A stretch of 64,000 nt of DNA, from assembly GCA_910584195.1 (NCBI GenBank), contig CAJTYV010000005.1, positions 128,770-192,769 on the forward strand, read 5' to 3'. The translations under genes were made by a program, and so were the position numbers. Origin of the DNA: an uncultured Ruminococcus sp. (GTDB taxonomy: Bacteria > Bacillota > Clostridia > Oscillospirales > Ruminococcaceae). Every line of letters starts with the position of its first letter. Within the stretch, counting starts at the first letter, position 1. Below, piece by piece: positions 51,553 through 62,290 of this stretch. Under the pieces are notes generated by a model. The model was not told where the DNA came from, did not search any database, and saw nothing but the letters and a program-made list of their open reading frames with translations.

Positions 51553-54500
51553 TCAAAAGAATGACATTTGTGTAGATTCAGGCAAATCGCCGAAAGCCCC
51601 TATATTTTTCAACACGTCAATTGTTGTTTTTGATACACCGCTCATCTGCTGAAATTCCTCAATTGAAATAAATCCTCCTGCCTGAGCTGCTTCATAAAGC
51701 CCTCTGGCAGCATTTTCCCCTACGCCCGACATTGCCGCAAATGGTATTCGCAGCTTTCCGTCCTCCAAAAGATAATCGACAGCATGGGATTTAAACAGAT
51801 TAATTGGCAAAAATTCATATCCTCTTGAAAGCATTTCATTTGTTATAAGAAGTATATCGTAAAGATCGCTTTCTTTTTTTGAACGATCGTTTCCAAGTTC
51901 TTTGAGCTGCATGATCCTCGCTCGTACCGCATCTTTTCCTTTTACCGCAAGCTCGGAATCGAAATCCTCTCCGCGTACAGAGAAATATGTCGAATAGTAT
52001 TCCAAAGGCTTATACAATTTAAACCAACCAAGCTTCATAGCAGCAATAACGTAAGCTGCCGCATGCGCTTTCGGAAACATGTATTTTATTTTCAGACAGC
52101 TGTCTATGTACCAGTCGGGAACATCATGCTCTTTGAGCATCTGAATGATCTCAGGTGTAAACTGCTTCGCAGCCTTTCCTTTACGTGTCCATTCCATTAT
52201 TTGGAATGCCATTTTAGGCTCGACGTTCTTATATAAAAGGTACGTCATAATGCTGTCACGAGTTCCGATAACGTCCGATATTTTACATGTGCCGTTTTCA
52301 ATAAGATCCTTTGCGTTTCCGAGCCATACGTCCGTACCATGTGAAAGTCCCGAAATCTGCAAAAAATCGCTGAACCGTGTTGGCTTTGCGTCAAGGAGCA
52401 TGCCTATAGTAAAATTCGTACCCATTTCAGGTATTCCCAGACTTCCGGTTTTACAAAAAATTTCTTCCTCTGTTACTCCAAGTACAGAGCAATCGGTACA
52501 CATCTTAATTACCTGAGCATCGTAAGCGGGAATATCTTTTATTTTCAGTCCGGTCAAATCCTCCAAATGCTTATATAAGGTCGGTACAACGTGACCAAGC
52601 TCGTCAAGTTTAAGAATAGTATCATGGAGAGAATTAAAGTCAAAATGAGTTGTAATGACCTCAGAGTCTGCCGAATCAGCAGGATGCTGAACAGGAGTAA
52701 AGTCATATACCTCAAAATCGGACGGAACAACTACCATTCCGCCTGGGTGCTGACCTGTTGTTCTTTTGATGCCTGTACAGCCTATTGAAAGACGGTTAAG
52801 CTCAGCATAATTTAGAGATATTCCGTTTTCTTCACAATATTTTTTTACATAGCCGAAAGCCGTTTTATCAGCAACAGCCGAAATGGTTCCGGCTTTGAAA
52901 ACGTTGGATTTACCGAAAAGCTTTTCCGTATATCTGTGAGCGTAAAACTGATACTCTCCTGAGAAATTCAAGTCAATATCAGGAGCTTTATCGCCGTCAA
53001 ATCCCAAGAATGTCTCAAAAGGTATATCATGACCCTCGCGCAGCATATCGGTACCGCATTTAGGACAATTTTTTGGAGGAAGATCAAATCCCGAACCGTA
53101 TTTTCCGTCAAGAATAAATTCACTGTGCTTGCATTCGGAGTTCGGACATATATAGTGCGGCGCAAGAGGATTAACCTCGGAAATTCCTGCCATTGACGCC
53201 ACAAACGACGAACCTACCGAACCTCGCGAACCTACAAGATAGCCATTGTCAACAGAATTCCATACAAGCTTCTGAGCTATAATATAAAGAACCGAAAAAC
53301 CATGTTTTATAATTGATGAAAGTTCACGGTCAAGGCGTTTTTCCACCAATTCCGGCAAAGGATTGCCATAAATTTCATAAGCCTTATCATGCGTTATGCG
53401 CACAAGATCTTCTTCTGCCCCGTCAATTGTCGGTGTAAATGTTCCTTTCGGTATCGGACGGACTATCTCAACCATATCGGCGATAGCGTTAGTATTGGCA
53501 ATAACAACCTCCTTAGCCTTTTCCTCGCCAAGGTATGCGAACTCTTCAAGCATTTCATCAGTTGTACGGAAATAAAGCATAGCCTGATTTTCAGCGTCCT
53601 TAAATCCCATGCTTGCAAGAATTATTTTGCGGTAAACAGCGTCCTTAGGATCCATGAAATGAACATCGCAGGTAGCGCATACAGGGATATTCAGTTTGTC
53701 ACCGAGAGAAATAATTTTTCGGTTATACTCCAGAAGTTCTTCATCGTCTGCGGCAGTTCCCTCACGAACCATAAATTCATTATTGCAGACAGGCTGTATT
53801 TCAAGATAATCGTAAAATTTTGCAAGCTCCTCTATTTTGCTTTCAGGTTTTTTAGCAAGCATAGCCTGAAACAGTTCTCCCGCTTCGCATGCGCTTCCGA
53901 AAATCAATCCTTCACGATGTTCCATAAGAACAGATTTCGGAATAAGCGGTTTTTTATAGAAGTATTCAAGGTTGCTGACAGACACAAGACGATAAAGATT
54001 CTTAAGTCCTGCCTGACTTCTCACCAAAATTATCTGATGATAGGATTTCAACTTTTTAACTTCTATATCTTTTATCAGTTCATTTATTTGGTCAATGTGA
54101 GTATATCCTCTTTGAGATTTAAGACGGCTCACAAGCTCAATATAAATTTTAGACAGAATGAGAGCATCCTGATCGGCACGATGATGTTCAAAACTACCTA
54201 ATTTCAGCGCTTTTGCAACATTATTCAGTCTATGACGTCCGATAGCCGGCAGCATTGCCTGACAAAGAATAAGGGTATCAAGCCAATTAAAATCAAAATT
54301 TATATTGTTTCTCTTGCAAACCTCAGATATCATTGTAATATCAAAATTAGCATTATGAGCAACCAAAATCGGCTTATCTCCGCAAAATTCCATAAATTTA
54401 CGAACAGCTTCGGCTTCCCCCGGAGCATCTTTCACCATATCGTCCGTAATTCCGGTTAACTCGGTTATTTTTTCGGGTATATGCTTTCCGGGATTAACAT

Positions 54501-55884
54501 AAGTCTCAAAGGTGTCAATATTTTGTAAATTTTTTACCTTTACAGCGGCGATACTTGTAAGCCTGTCCGTTGAAAAGCTAAGACCTGTCGTCTCAACGTC
54601 AAATACGATAAATTCACCGTTAAGATCTCTTGTGTCGGGATTTTTTAGAATAAGCTCACGATCAATATCATTTACAACGTAAGCCTCCATGCCATAAATA
54701 ACCTTGAAATTCTTAGGCATATTATACATACAGTCCGGAAATGCCTGAACGCAGCCGTGATCGGTTATTGCCATTGCCTGATGCCCCCATTCGGCAGCTC
54801 TTGTTATGAGCCTTACGGGATCTGTAACTGCATCCATAGCAGACATATTGCTGTGACAATGAAGTTCTACACGCTTTTCAGGATATGTATCCGTTTTAGG
54901 TATGCGCTTGACCTTGATAAGGGAATTAGGATTAATACAGATGTCATGTGCGAAATCATCATAATCTATTTTTCCCGATACAAGGAAAGTAGCTCCCGGT
55001 TTGAACGATGATAGTTTTTCAAGTTCTTCATCGCCTTTTTTGACAAATATTTTTATCAGAACAGAACCACTGTAATCCGTAAGTCCGTAGGTTATGACGG
55101 TGTTACCTGTTTTAAGCTCCTTAACTTCCTTTGAGAAAACATCTCCGAGAAGCGTGACCTTATTGCCAAGACATCCTACTGCTTCGGAAATTGCAGCGGG
55201 AATCTCACGAATTGCGCGTCCTTTAATAATTTCTGCCGATTCACTGTCAAAAATCAAATTAGCTCCGCCGCTGTCAACAGTCTGCGTCGGAACAGCCGCA
55301 GCGGCAGCTTCATTATGAATCTGCTCAGGAGATTTTTCGGGAGTAAGCTGATAACTGTAATCAGGAAGCTCAGCTGCCATTTTTTCAATCATTTCGTCAT
55401 ATTCGTCATGGTTGACAGCCTCGTTTCCTCCCAGTTTCACTTCAATGCTTACTCCAAACTGATTATATATCAATTGAGAAAGCTTTCGGCAAAAACCGTC
55501 TTTCGTGAGTATGTCCAGTCCTCCGTGTTTCAATTCTATTTGCAGAATATCGTCTTTTAAAGCCATTTCGGCATCATTGAGAAAACCGTTTACAACTGAA
55601 ACATCACGTTTAAGCATTTCGATAAGTCCATTCATACAGTTTAGATCGAAAAGCTCTCTCGAATACCGTGGGTTCAATCGAACAGATTCGGCTTCTATAG
55701 CTTTGGCAACGGCATTATCGAACGCAGAAATATCCTTGTACGGCACAATATTTTTAAACTCTGCAAAAAAGGAAAAATGCTTTAAATTTTCCGAATATGT
55801 CAGCTTATATATACGCCCATTCCTGACAGAATCGGGAATTTCAGGACAGTATTCCTTTAAAAAATCCGATAAATTTATATTCAA
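51553..55884 (-). CDS. polC: DNA polymerase III subunit alpha, PolC type
   Basis: Main replicative polymerase of low-GC Gram-positives. 1443 residues: N-terminal domains, OB fold, PHP (VELHCHSNMSAMDAV) split by a DEDD proofreading exonuclease (FIVFDVETTGLSF; AHNANFDI; HRADQDA), a four-Cys zinc site (CPNSEC, NCPKCG), the palm with PDIDLNFSGEY and fingers with PKAHAAAYV. It starts with TTG (55882-55884), overlapping the ispG TGA, with GGAGG 10 bases upstream. Confidence 0.98.
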   Translation of the reverse strand: MNINLSDFLKEYCPEIPDSVRNGRIYKLTYSENLKHFSFFAEFKNIVPYKDISAFDNAVAKAIEAESVRLNPRYSRELFDLNCMNGLIEMLKRDVSVVNGFLNDAEMALKDDILQIELKHGGLDILTKDGFCRKLSQLIYNQFGVSIEVKLGGNEAVNHDEYDEMIEKMAAELPDYSYQLTPEKSPEQIHNEAAAAAVPTQTVDSGGANLIFDSESAEIIKGRAIREIPAAISEAVGCLGNKVTLLGDVFSKEVKELKTGNTVITYGLTDYSGSVLIKIFVKKGDEELEKLSSFKPGATFLVSGKIDYDDFAHDICINPNSLIKVKRIPKTDTYPEKRVELHCHSNMSAMDAVTDPVRLITRAAEWGHQAMAITDHGCVQAFPDCMYNMPKNFKVIYGMEAYVVNDIDRELILKNPDTRDLNGEFIVFDVETTGLSFSTDRLTSIAAVKVKNLQNIDTFETYVNPGKHIPEKITELTGITDDMVKDAPGEAEAVRKFMEFCGDKPILVAHNANFDITMISEVCKRNNINFDFNWLDTLILCQAMLPAIGRHRLNNVAKALKLGSFEHHRADQDALILSKIYIELVSRLKSQRGYTHIDQINELIKDIEVKKLKSYHQIILVRSQAGLKNLYRLVSVSNLEYFYKKPLIPKSVLMEHREGLIFGSACEAGELFQAMLAKKPESKIEELAKFYDYLEIQPVCNNEFMVREGTAADDEELLEYNRKIISLGDKLNIPVCATCDVHFMDPKDAVYRKIILASMGFKDAENQAMLYFRTTDEMLEEFAYLGEEKAKEVVIANTNAIADMVEIVRPIPKGTFTPTIDGAEEDLVRITHDKAYEIYGNPLPELVEKRLDRELSSIIKHGFSVLYIIAQKLVWNSVDNGYLVGSRGSVGSSFVASMAGISEVNPLAPHYICPNSECKHSEFILDGKYGSGFDLPPKNCPKCGTDMLREGHDIPFETFLGFDGDKAPDIDLNFSGEYQFYAHRYTEKLFGKSNVFKAGTISAVADKTAFGYVKKYCEENGISLNYAELNRLSIGCTGIKRTTGQHPGGMVVVPSDFEVYDFTPVQHPADSADSEVITTHFDFNSLHDTILKLDELGHVVPTLYKHLEDLTGLKIKDIPAYDAQVIKMCTDCSVLGVTEEEIFCKTGSLGIPEMGTNFTIGMLLDAKPTRFSDFLQISGLSHGTDVWLGNAKDLIENGTCKISDVIGTRDSIMTYLLYKNVEPKMAFQIMEWTRKGKAAKQFTPEIIQMLKEHDVPDWYIDSCLKIKYMFPKAHAAAYVIAAMKLGWFKLYKPLEYYSTYFSVRGEDFDSELAVKGKDAVRARIMQLKELGNDRSKKESDLYDILLITNEMLSRGYEFLPINLFKSHAVDYLLEDGKLRIPFAAMSGVGENAARGLYEAAQAGGFISIEEFQQMSGVSKTTIDVLKNIGAFGDLPESTQMSFF

Positions 55885-56918
55885 AGCTTTTCAACCTCCG
55901 CAAGAAGTTCGGAAACTATGTCCTCCTCCTTGATCTTGCGCTGTGTACCGTCTTTTTTAAAGATTATTGCGCATCCGTCACCTCCTGCAATTCCAACATC
56001 AGCTTCACGAGCTTCACCTGGACCGTTAACAACGCATCCCATAACAGCTACTGTAATGTCTTTTTCCGAATCGGCAAGAACAGCCTCAACTTTCTTAGCC
56101 GTACCGATAAGGTCAATGCGGGTACGTCCGCAGGTAGGGCATGAAACAATAGTAACTCCCTTTCTTTTTCCGATACATTTAAGAATATCTTTAGCCGCCG
56201 CGACTTCCTTGACCGGTTCATCGGTAAGGGAAACACGAATGGTTTCCCCTATGCCGTCACACAGCAGAGAACCTATTCCAACAGCAGATTTTATAAGTCC
56301 CATGCGTTCCGTCCCCGCCTCGGTAACGCCTAAATGAAGCGGATACCTGCATTTTTCCGCAGCCAAACGGTAGCACGCTATCATTCTATTTACATCAGAG
56401 GATTTTATAGAAATAACAATATCGTCAAAATCAAAACGTTCCAAAAGAGCCGCATGGTTCAATGCGCTTTCAACAAGAGCTTCCGGTGTAGGAGAACCAT
56501 ATTTAGCCAAGATCTCTTTCTCCAAAGAACCTGAATTTACACCGATGCGTATAGGAAGATTTTTGAGGCGGCATGCGTCAACAACAGCCTTTACTCTGTC
56601 AAGAGATCCGATATTTCCCGGATTAATACGTATCTTGTCAACTCCTGCCGCAGCCGCTTCAACAGCAAGGCGATAATCAAAATGAATATCGGCAACAAGC
56701 GGAATTTTTACAGCTTCTTTTATTGCGGGAATCAGCTTTATCGCTTCCTTATCCGGTATTGCTGCACGAACGATCTCGCAGCCTGCCTTTTCCAGCTCTA
56801 TTGCCTGTTTTACGCTTCCCTCAATATCATAAGAAGGCACGTTAAGCATGGATTGTATGTAAATGCGGCTGCCGTCCAAAACACAACCGCCGACTTTCAC
56901 GGGCTTTATATTTCTCAT
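55881..56918 (-). CDS. ispG: 4-hydroxy-3-methylbut-2-en-1-yl diphosphate synthase (flavodoxin-type)
   Basis: 4Fe-4S enzyme of the MEP isoprenoid pathway. 345 residues: VGGVLDGSRIYIQSM-like start, ADIHFDYRLA, KIRINPGNIG, SSDVNRMI and the cluster ligands in SCPTCGRTRIDL and VMGCVVNGPGEAR. AAGGAGA precedes the ATG. Confidence 0.97.
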   Translation of the reverse strand: MRNIKPVKVGGCVLDGSRIYIQSMLNVPSYDIEGSVKQAIELEKAGCEIVRAAIPDKEAIKLIPAIKEAVKIPLVADIHFDYRLAVEAAAAGVDKIRINPGNIGSLDRVKAVVDACRLKNLPIRIGVNSGSLEKEILAKYGSPTPEALVESALNHAALLERFDFDDIVISIKSSDVNRMIACYRLAAEKCRYPLHLGVTEAGTERMGLIKSAVGIGSLLCDGIGETIRVSLTDEPVKEVAAAKDILKCIGKRKGVTIVSCPTCGRTRIDLIGTAKKVEAVLADSEKDITVAVMGCVVNGPGEAREADVGIAGGDGCAIIFKKDGTQRKIKEEDIVSELLAEVEKL

Positions 56919-57003
56919 AATCTTCTCCTTTTGAATATAGTTTTAAAATGAGCCTGTATTCGCTTTGTTGTTCAAAAATAATTCACACTCAATGAAGATC
57001 ATA

Positions 57004-58056
57004 TCATTTAAATAATTTGACAATATCGTTGAACGTTGCAAAAATCATTACTCCGAAAATAAGAACCAATCCTGCCAGATGAACGTAACCTTCGTGTTCA
57101 GGCTTTACGGGTTTGCGGCGAATAAGCTCAATAATACAGAAAAGCAAGCGTCCGCCGTCAAGTCCCGGAACAGGCATCAGATTAAAAATACCAAGATTTA
57201 TTGAAATAAGAGAGGTAATGTAAAGAAGCTTAAAAATAGCGTCTTCGAATGATTTCGCCTGCTGTGCAGTCTCGCTTATCGTTGTTACAACACCGACAGG
57301 ACCTGACACCTCTTCTTTATTCACTTTGCCCGTAAACAGTTGTTTCAGGGAAAGTCCTACAATATGTCCCATGGAAAGAAACGTTTCCCCCGAATGTTTT
57401 ATCACGGACATAGGCGTTTTTTCAAGATAAACAAGTCCGAAATCTATCGTACCGCCGTTTTTATCGTCATGAAAAGTAATGTTATCAAGTTTCAGGCGTT
57501 TTCCATCACGTTTTACCACAACATCATGTACTTCATCATTAAATGCAATAAGCATAAAATCAAGATCAAGACTGCTAAAGATCGGAGTTCCGTCAATCTC
57601 GACAATTTTATCATTGTGTCTCAGCCCTGTTTTGTAACTCTGAGCATAATATGTTTTTGACCCATCTTCGTTTTTAACTCCGCTGAATCCGCTGATCTGA
57701 GTAGTAGGAATATCCTGCATCATACATACCATAGCAGTTACAGTTATCAGTCCTAAAACAAAGTTCATAATTGCTCCGGCTACAAGTATTATCATTCTTT
57801 TCCAAAGTTTAGCCTTTCGGAAGCTTCTTGAATCCTCCTCGGAACTATCCTCGCCCTCCATAGAACAAAAACCGCCAACAGGAAGAAGCCGCAGCGAATA
57901 CATTGTTTCCCCGATCTGTTTCTGAATAAGTTTAGGTCCCATTCCTACTGAAAATTCTAATACCCTGACCTTACTGAGCTTTGCACATATAAAGTGACCA
58001 AATTCATGTACAGTGACTATCAAGCCGAAAATTAATAACGCAATAACTATACCCAT
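57004..58056 (-). CDS. rseP: RIP metalloprotease RseP / site-2 protease
   Basis: Intramembrane zinc protease. 350 residues: TVHEFGHFICAK with HExxH in the first helix, one PDZ domain (about 110-200), and NLMPVPGLDGGRLLF with the third metal ligand; four hydrophobic segments. Substrates are probably anti-sigma factors or signal-peptide remnants. AAAGGA precedes the ATG at 58056. In the cdsA-dxr-rseP-ispG order seen across Firmicutes. Confidence 0.96.
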   Translation of the reverse strand: MGIVIALLIFGLIVTVHEFGHFICAKLSKVRVLEFSVGMGPKLIQKQIGETMYSLRLLPVGGFCSMEGEDSSEEDSRSFRKAKLWKRMIILVAGAIMNFVLGLITVTAMVCMMQDIPTTQISGFSGVKNEDGSKTYYAQSYKTGLRHNDKIVEIDGTPIFSSLDLDFMLIAFNDEVHDVVVKRDGKRLKLDNITFHDDKNGGTIDFGLVYLEKTPMSVIKHSGETFLSMGHIVGLSLKQLFTGKVNKEEVSGPVGVVTTISETAQQAKSFEDAIFKLLYITSLISINLGIFNLMPVPGLDGGRLLFCIIELIRRKPVKPEHEGYVHLAGLVLIFGVMIFATFNDIVKLFK

Positions 58057-58073
58057 AGTATATCCTTTCAAAA

Positions 58074-59216
58074 TTATTTTATAAGACCTCTTACATACTC
58101 TCTTGCCAATTTGTCTGCTGCCACAACCTCTTCATAGGAAGAAATTTCCGTTTTCGGAAATTTATCTAATATTGAAGATACGATCTCTCCTATTTTAATA
58201 AATTGTATTTCATTATTCAAAAATGCCCTGACAGCCTCTTCATTAGCCGAATTTACAAGACATGGATACGCACCGCCTCGTGAAATCGCTTCTATAGCGG
58301 CGCTCAGACACTTGAAAGTCTCATAATCAGGCTTATCGAACGTGAGCGTACCATAATCCGTAAGAGACAGCGGTTTAGTCGGACACTCGACCCGTTCTGG
58401 ATAAAGCAGAGAATATTGGATAGGTATTTTCATGTCAGGTACGCCAAGCTGAGCTATAACAGCAAAATCTTTATATTCTACAGCAGAATGAATAACGCTC
58501 TGACGATGTACAACTATCTCTATCTGATCAGGATCAAGGTCAAAAAGCCATTTTGCTTCAATAAATTCAAGACCCTTGTTCATAAGAGTTGCCGAATCTA
58601 TGGTAATTTTGTTTCCCATATCCCAGTTTGGATGTTTCAAAGCGTCCGCCTTTGTAACACTTTTCAGCTGCTCATAAGAGTAACCGTAAAATGGACCTCC
58701 CGAAGCAGTAAGTATTATTTTATTTAGCTGTTCTCTCTTATTTCCCTGTAAACATTGAAATATGGCTGAATGCTCACTGTCAACCGGATAGATCGTTACA
58801 CCCTTTTTCTTTGCAAGCGCAGTGACAAGAGTTCCGCCTGCAACAAGAGTTTCCTTGTTAGCAAGCGCAACGTCCTTTCCGGCTTCTATAGCCGTTAAAG
58901 TAGGAAGAAGTCCAACCATTCCCACAACTGAATTAAGAACGATGTCGTTATCCTTCATAGCCGCTATCTCGCACAATCCCTCCATACCGCAGAGGACTTT
59001 TATTTCAGTATCGGCAAGACGTTCTTTAAGCTCCTTATATTTATCCTCTCTGTATATTCCTACGTACTTCGGCTTGAACTTCCTCGCCTGTTTTTCAAGC
59101 AGCTCAATACTGCTGTGAGCTGCAAGCGCCGTTATCTCCAGTCCATGCTTCTCACAAACCTCCACAGACTGCGTTCCGATAGAGCCTGTCGAACCTAAAA
59201 TCGCAACCTTTTTCAT
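58074..59216 (-). CDS. dxr: 1-deoxy-D-xylulose-5-phosphate reductoisomerase
   Basis: Makes MEP with NADPH. 380 residues: ILGSTGSIGTQS (NADPH loop), ALANKETLVAGG, VDSEHSAIFQC with metal ligands, TASGGPFYG, NWDMGNKITIDSATLMNKGLE and VHRQSVIHS. AGGAGA precedes the ATG. Confidence 0.98.
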   Translation of the reverse strand: MKKVAILGSTGSIGTQSVEVCEKHGLEITALAAHSSIELLEKQARKFKPKYVGIYREDKYKELKERLADTEIKVLCGMEGLCEIAAMKDNDIVLNSVVGMVGLLPTLTAIEAGKDVALANKETLVAGGTLVTALAKKKGVTIYPVDSEHSAIFQCLQGNKREQLNKIILTASGGPFYGYSYEQLKSVTKADALKHPNWDMGNKITIDSATLMNKGLEFIEAKWLFDLDPDQIEIVVHRQSVIHSAVEYKDFAVIAQLGVPDMKIPIQYSLLYPERVECPTKPLSLTDYGTLTFDKPDYETFKCLSAAIEAISRGGAYPCLVNSANEEAVRAFLNNEIQFIKIGEIVSSILDKFPKTEISSYEEVVAADKLAREYVRGLIK

Positions 59217-59297
59217 ACCCTTCTCCTAAAATTATTATATGATATTTGATTCAATAAAATACGAAAGGCAACGTCTTAGTCGCCTTTCAGTAAATAT

Positions 59298-60170
59298 TTA
59301 AAATTTGTAGTAAAGAAAAGAATTACCACCGATCAATCCTGTCATAAGAATAAAAACATAGAAAGCCGGCAATACAAAAAGTACGCTGTCGAATCTGTCC
59401 ATAAATCCGCCGTGACCGGGCATGATTTTGCCGTAATCTTTAAAGCCGATCTGCCTTTTAACTATAGATGCAGACAAATCGCCCACCGTGCCGATAACAG
59501 CGCAAACCATTCCAGCCAATGCAACAAGAATATATTGTATGATCGTAAGTCCAAGCGGATTTTCAGTTATAAAATTATTATATACGAAAAATGACGCAAC
59601 AAATACGACCGCCGTTGAAATAATACCGCCGACAAATCCCTCTATAGTTTTTTTCGGACTGATTTCAGGACACAGCTTATGCTTGCCTATCGCAACTCCG
59701 GTAAAGTATGCTCCCGAATCGGCTATCCATGCGCCGCAAAGTCCCATTACAATAAAAAATACACTATGTGTGGATAGGATTTCAATGAGTATTATTGTTG
59801 ACATTGCACGTGGAACAAGAATCATACACGCAAGTACAAAAAATACCTGACTGTACTGTATCTCTTTATGTTTGTTAAGCCACGTAACAAATATAGCAAA
59901 CGAGCATAAAAGAGTTATACCAAATGTAATAATACTTATAATATTATACGATCTATAGTTATAATAGATCAAAGGCAATGAGATTCCGCATATTTCAGCC
60001 GATACAAGTATGGGCATGCACTTTTCAAGTTTAACCGTCCTGACGAGTTCAAACAGCATTATTCCTATAACAACCGCAATGGCGATCGGCAAAACAACCG
60101 TTTTATGGAGAAAAAGCACCGTTATAGCAACAGAAATTCCGACAACTGCTGTGATAATACGTGTAAGCAA
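59298..60170 (-). CDS. cdsA: Phosphatidate cytidylyltransferase
   Basis: Makes CDP-diacylglycerol for phospholipids. 290 residues, about eight helices, starting LTRIITAVVG as usual for CdsA, with WIADSGAYFTG, GKHKLCPEISPKKTIEGF and GDLSASIVKRQIGFKDYGKIMPGHGGFMDR (the S-x8-KR-x4-KD signature). The start is TTG at 60170: GGAGG lies 8 bases upstream, while further ATGs would need 60 residues that overlap uppS. Confidence 0.95.
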   Translation of the reverse strand: MLTRIITAVVGISVAITVLFLHKTVVLPIAIAVVIGIMLFELVRTVKLEKCMPILVSAEICGISLPLIYYNYRSYNIISIITFGITLLCSFAIFVTWLNKHKEIQYSQVFFVLACMILVPRAMSTIILIEILSTHSVFFIVMGLCGAWIADSGAYFTGVAIGKHKLCPEISPKKTIEGFVGGIISTAVVFVASFFVYNNFITENPLGLTIIQYILVALAGMVCAVIGTVGDLSASIVKRQIGFKDYGKIMPGHGGFMDRFDSVLFVLPAFYVFILMTGLIGGNSFLYYKF

Positions 60171-60171
60171 A

Positions 60172-60906
60172 TCACACACCTCCAAAACGGCGGTTGCGTC
60201 GGTCAAACTCAATAAGAGCCTTGTCAAGCTCTGCCGGTGTAAAATCAGGCCAAAGTACATCCGTGAAATAATATTCCGCATAGGCACACTGCCAAATAAG
60301 ATAATTAGACAGCCGCAATTCACCGCTTGGGCGTATAACAAGGTCAACATCGGGAATACCCTTTGTATAAAGCTCGTCTGCTATCGACTGCTCGTTTATG
60401 TCCTCAGGCTTTATCTCTCCGTTTACAGCCTTTTGAGCAAGAATTTTAGCAGCATGTGTAATTTCAGCTCGTCCGCCGTAATTTACAGCCATCATAAGAG
60501 TCATTTCCGTATAATGAGCTGTATCCGCCTCAAGCTTGAGCATTTTCTCCTGCAAATCTTCGTCAAACGCCGATTTATCACCAAGGAATATCATACGCGT
60601 ATTTTCACTCAGAAAGTTTCGGACGTCAACGATATATTCACGAAAAAGCTCCATTATGGTATTTATCTCATCTGTCGGACGCTGCCAATTTTCCGTAGAA
60701 AAAGCATAAAATGAAATATTCTGCAATCCTATGTCTTTACAGTAACGGACAATTTTTTTAAATTGCTTCGCACCCTCTTTATGACCAAAAGGACGCGGCA
60801 AACCTCTTTTTTTCGCCCATCTGCCATTTCCGTCCATGATAAAACCAACGTGTTTCGGAAGCTCAGACGGAAACGTTAAGGTTTCTTTTTTACCGAATAT
60901 AGCCAT
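60172..60906 (-). CDS. uppS: Undecaprenyl diphosphate synthase
   Basis: Cis-prenyltransferase giving the C55 lipid carrier of wall synthesis. 244 residues: GFIMDGNGRWAKKRGLPR with the catalytic Asp, GHKEGAKQFK, YAFSTENWQRP, VNYGGRAEI, and RPSGELRLSNYLIWQ. It precedes cdsA by one base. Confidence 0.97.
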   Translation of the reverse strand: MAIFGKKETLTFPSELPKHVGFIMDGNGRWAKKRGLPRPFGHKEGAKQFKKIVRYCKDIGLQNISFYAFSTENWQRPTDEINTIMELFREYIVDVRNFLSENTRMIFLGDKSAFDEDLQEKMLKLEADTAHYTEMTLMMAVNYGGRAEITHAAKILAQKAVNGEIKPEDINEQSIADELYTKGIPDVDLVIRPSGELRLSNYLIWQCAYAEYYFTDVLWPDFTPAELDKALIEFDRRNRRFGGV

Positions 60907-60915
60907 AATTCACCA

Positions 60916-61470
60916 TTAAACCGTCATTATTTCTTTTTCTTTGGCAGCTACTGCCTTATCAGCATCGTCACAGAATTTATCGGTAATGTCCTGAATCTTC
61001 TTTTCGCCTTCTTTCTGCTCGTCCTCGGTTATCTCAGATTTTTTCTTCATCGCTTTAAGCTTATCCATAGCGTCCCGGCGAATTGAGCGAACAGCTACCT
61101 TACAGTCCTCGCCAAGCTTCTTGACGGATTTACAAAGCTCCTTACGTCTTTCTTCTGTAAGCTGTGGAAAAGCAAGACGTATAACGTTGCCGTCATTTGT
61201 TGGATTAATACCAATATCAGATGCCTGTATGGCTTTTTCAATAAGTTTCAGTGATGATTTATCCCAAGGCTGAATAACAAGAATTCTCGCCTCTGATACA
61301 GAAATGGCGGCCATTTGATTTACAGGTGTGGGAGAACCGTAATAATCAACCATTACCTTATCAAGAACAGCGGGATTAGCACGTCCTGCCCGGATAGCGG
61401 CGTACTCTTTGTCAAGAGCGTTAAGGCTCTTGGTCATTTTTTCTTTTGCATAATTAATTGTTTCTTTCAT
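60916..61470 (-). CDS. frr: Ribosome recycling factor
   Basis: Splits post-termination ribosomes with EF-G. 184 residues: AAIRAGRANPAVLDKVMVDY, QPWDKSSLKLIEKAI, GINPTNDGNVIRLAFPQLTEERR and the RRDAMDKLK C-terminal helix. AAAGGA precedes the ATG. Confidence 0.98.
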   Translation of the reverse strand: MKETINYAKEKMTKSLNALDKEYAAIRAGRANPAVLDKVMVDYYGSPTPVNQMAAISVSEARILVIQPWDKSSLKLIEKAIQASDIGINPTNDGNVIRLAFPQLTEERRKELCKSVKKLGEDCKVAVRSIRRDAMDKLKAMKKKSEITEDEQKEGEKKIQDITDKFCDDADKAVAAKEKEIMTV

Positions 61471-61501
61471 GGAAATCGATCCTTTCTAATGTTAAATTTA
61501 C

Positions 61502-62212
61502 TTAGTCTTCAGAAACTACAGTACCAATGTTTTCACCCATTACGGCATCATAAATATTGTCTGGACGGCTAAGATCAAAAACAAGCATTTTCTTCTTATT
61601 ATCCCGGCACATTGCAGCGGCAGTTGAATCCATAACTCCCAAATCCTCGGCAATAACTCGAGAAAAAGTAAGACTCTCATATTTCTTCGCATCATCATAT
61701 CTATGTGGGTCCTTATCGTAAACTCCGTCTACAAGAGTCGCTTTTAAGAAAATATCAGCCTCGATCTCACTTGCCCTGAGAGATGCAGCAGTATCCGTTG
61801 AAAAAAACGGATTTCCCGTACCGCATCCAAAAATAACAACTCTGCCTTTTTCAAGATGACGAACAGCGCGGTTACGTATATACGGCTCTGCAACAGCCTG
61901 CATTGCAATAGCGGTCTGTACGCGAACTTCGCATCCGAGCGATTCCAAAACGTCTGCAACAGCGAGAGCATTCATAGCCGTAGCAAGCATACCGATATGA
62001 TCCGCACGTGTTCTGTCCATAGCACCGCTGGATCGTCCACGCCAAAAATTACCGCCTCCTACGACGATAGCAACCTGAACGCCTGCATCAACCACTTTTT
62101 TTATACTCATGCATATATTGGTTATAACATCATAATTAAGTCCGCTTTTTTTGTCACCGGCAAGAGCCTCGCCGCTGAGTTTTAATAAAACTCTTTTATA
62201 CTTTGGTTTCAT
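61502..62212 (-). CDS. pyrH: Uridylate kinase
   Basis: UMP kinase of the amino acid kinase fold. 236 residues: RVLLKLSGEALAG, VVGGGNFWRG, ADHIGMLATAMNALA, VIFGCGTGNPFFSTDTAASLRA, and KATLVDGVYDKDP. GAGG precedes the ATG. First gene of the pyrH-frr-uppS-cdsA-dxr-rseP-ispG-polC unit. Confidence 0.98.
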   Translation of the reverse strand: MKPKYKRVLLKLSGEALAGDKKSGLNYDVITNICMSIKKVVDAGVQVAIVVGGGNFWRGRSSGAMDRTRADHIGMLATAMNALAVADVLESLGCEVRVQTAIAMQAVAEPYIRNRAVRHLEKGRVVIFGCGTGNPFFSTDTAASLRASEIEADIFLKATLVDGVYDKDPHRYDDAKKYESLTFSRVIAEDLGVMDSTAAAMCRDNKKKMLVFDLSRPDNIYDAVMGENIGTVVSED

Positions 62213-62290
62213 AATTTACTACCTCACAACTGGTCATATATCAGTTTTACTGATTTATGCACATTAATTAATGAAAATATTACTATATAT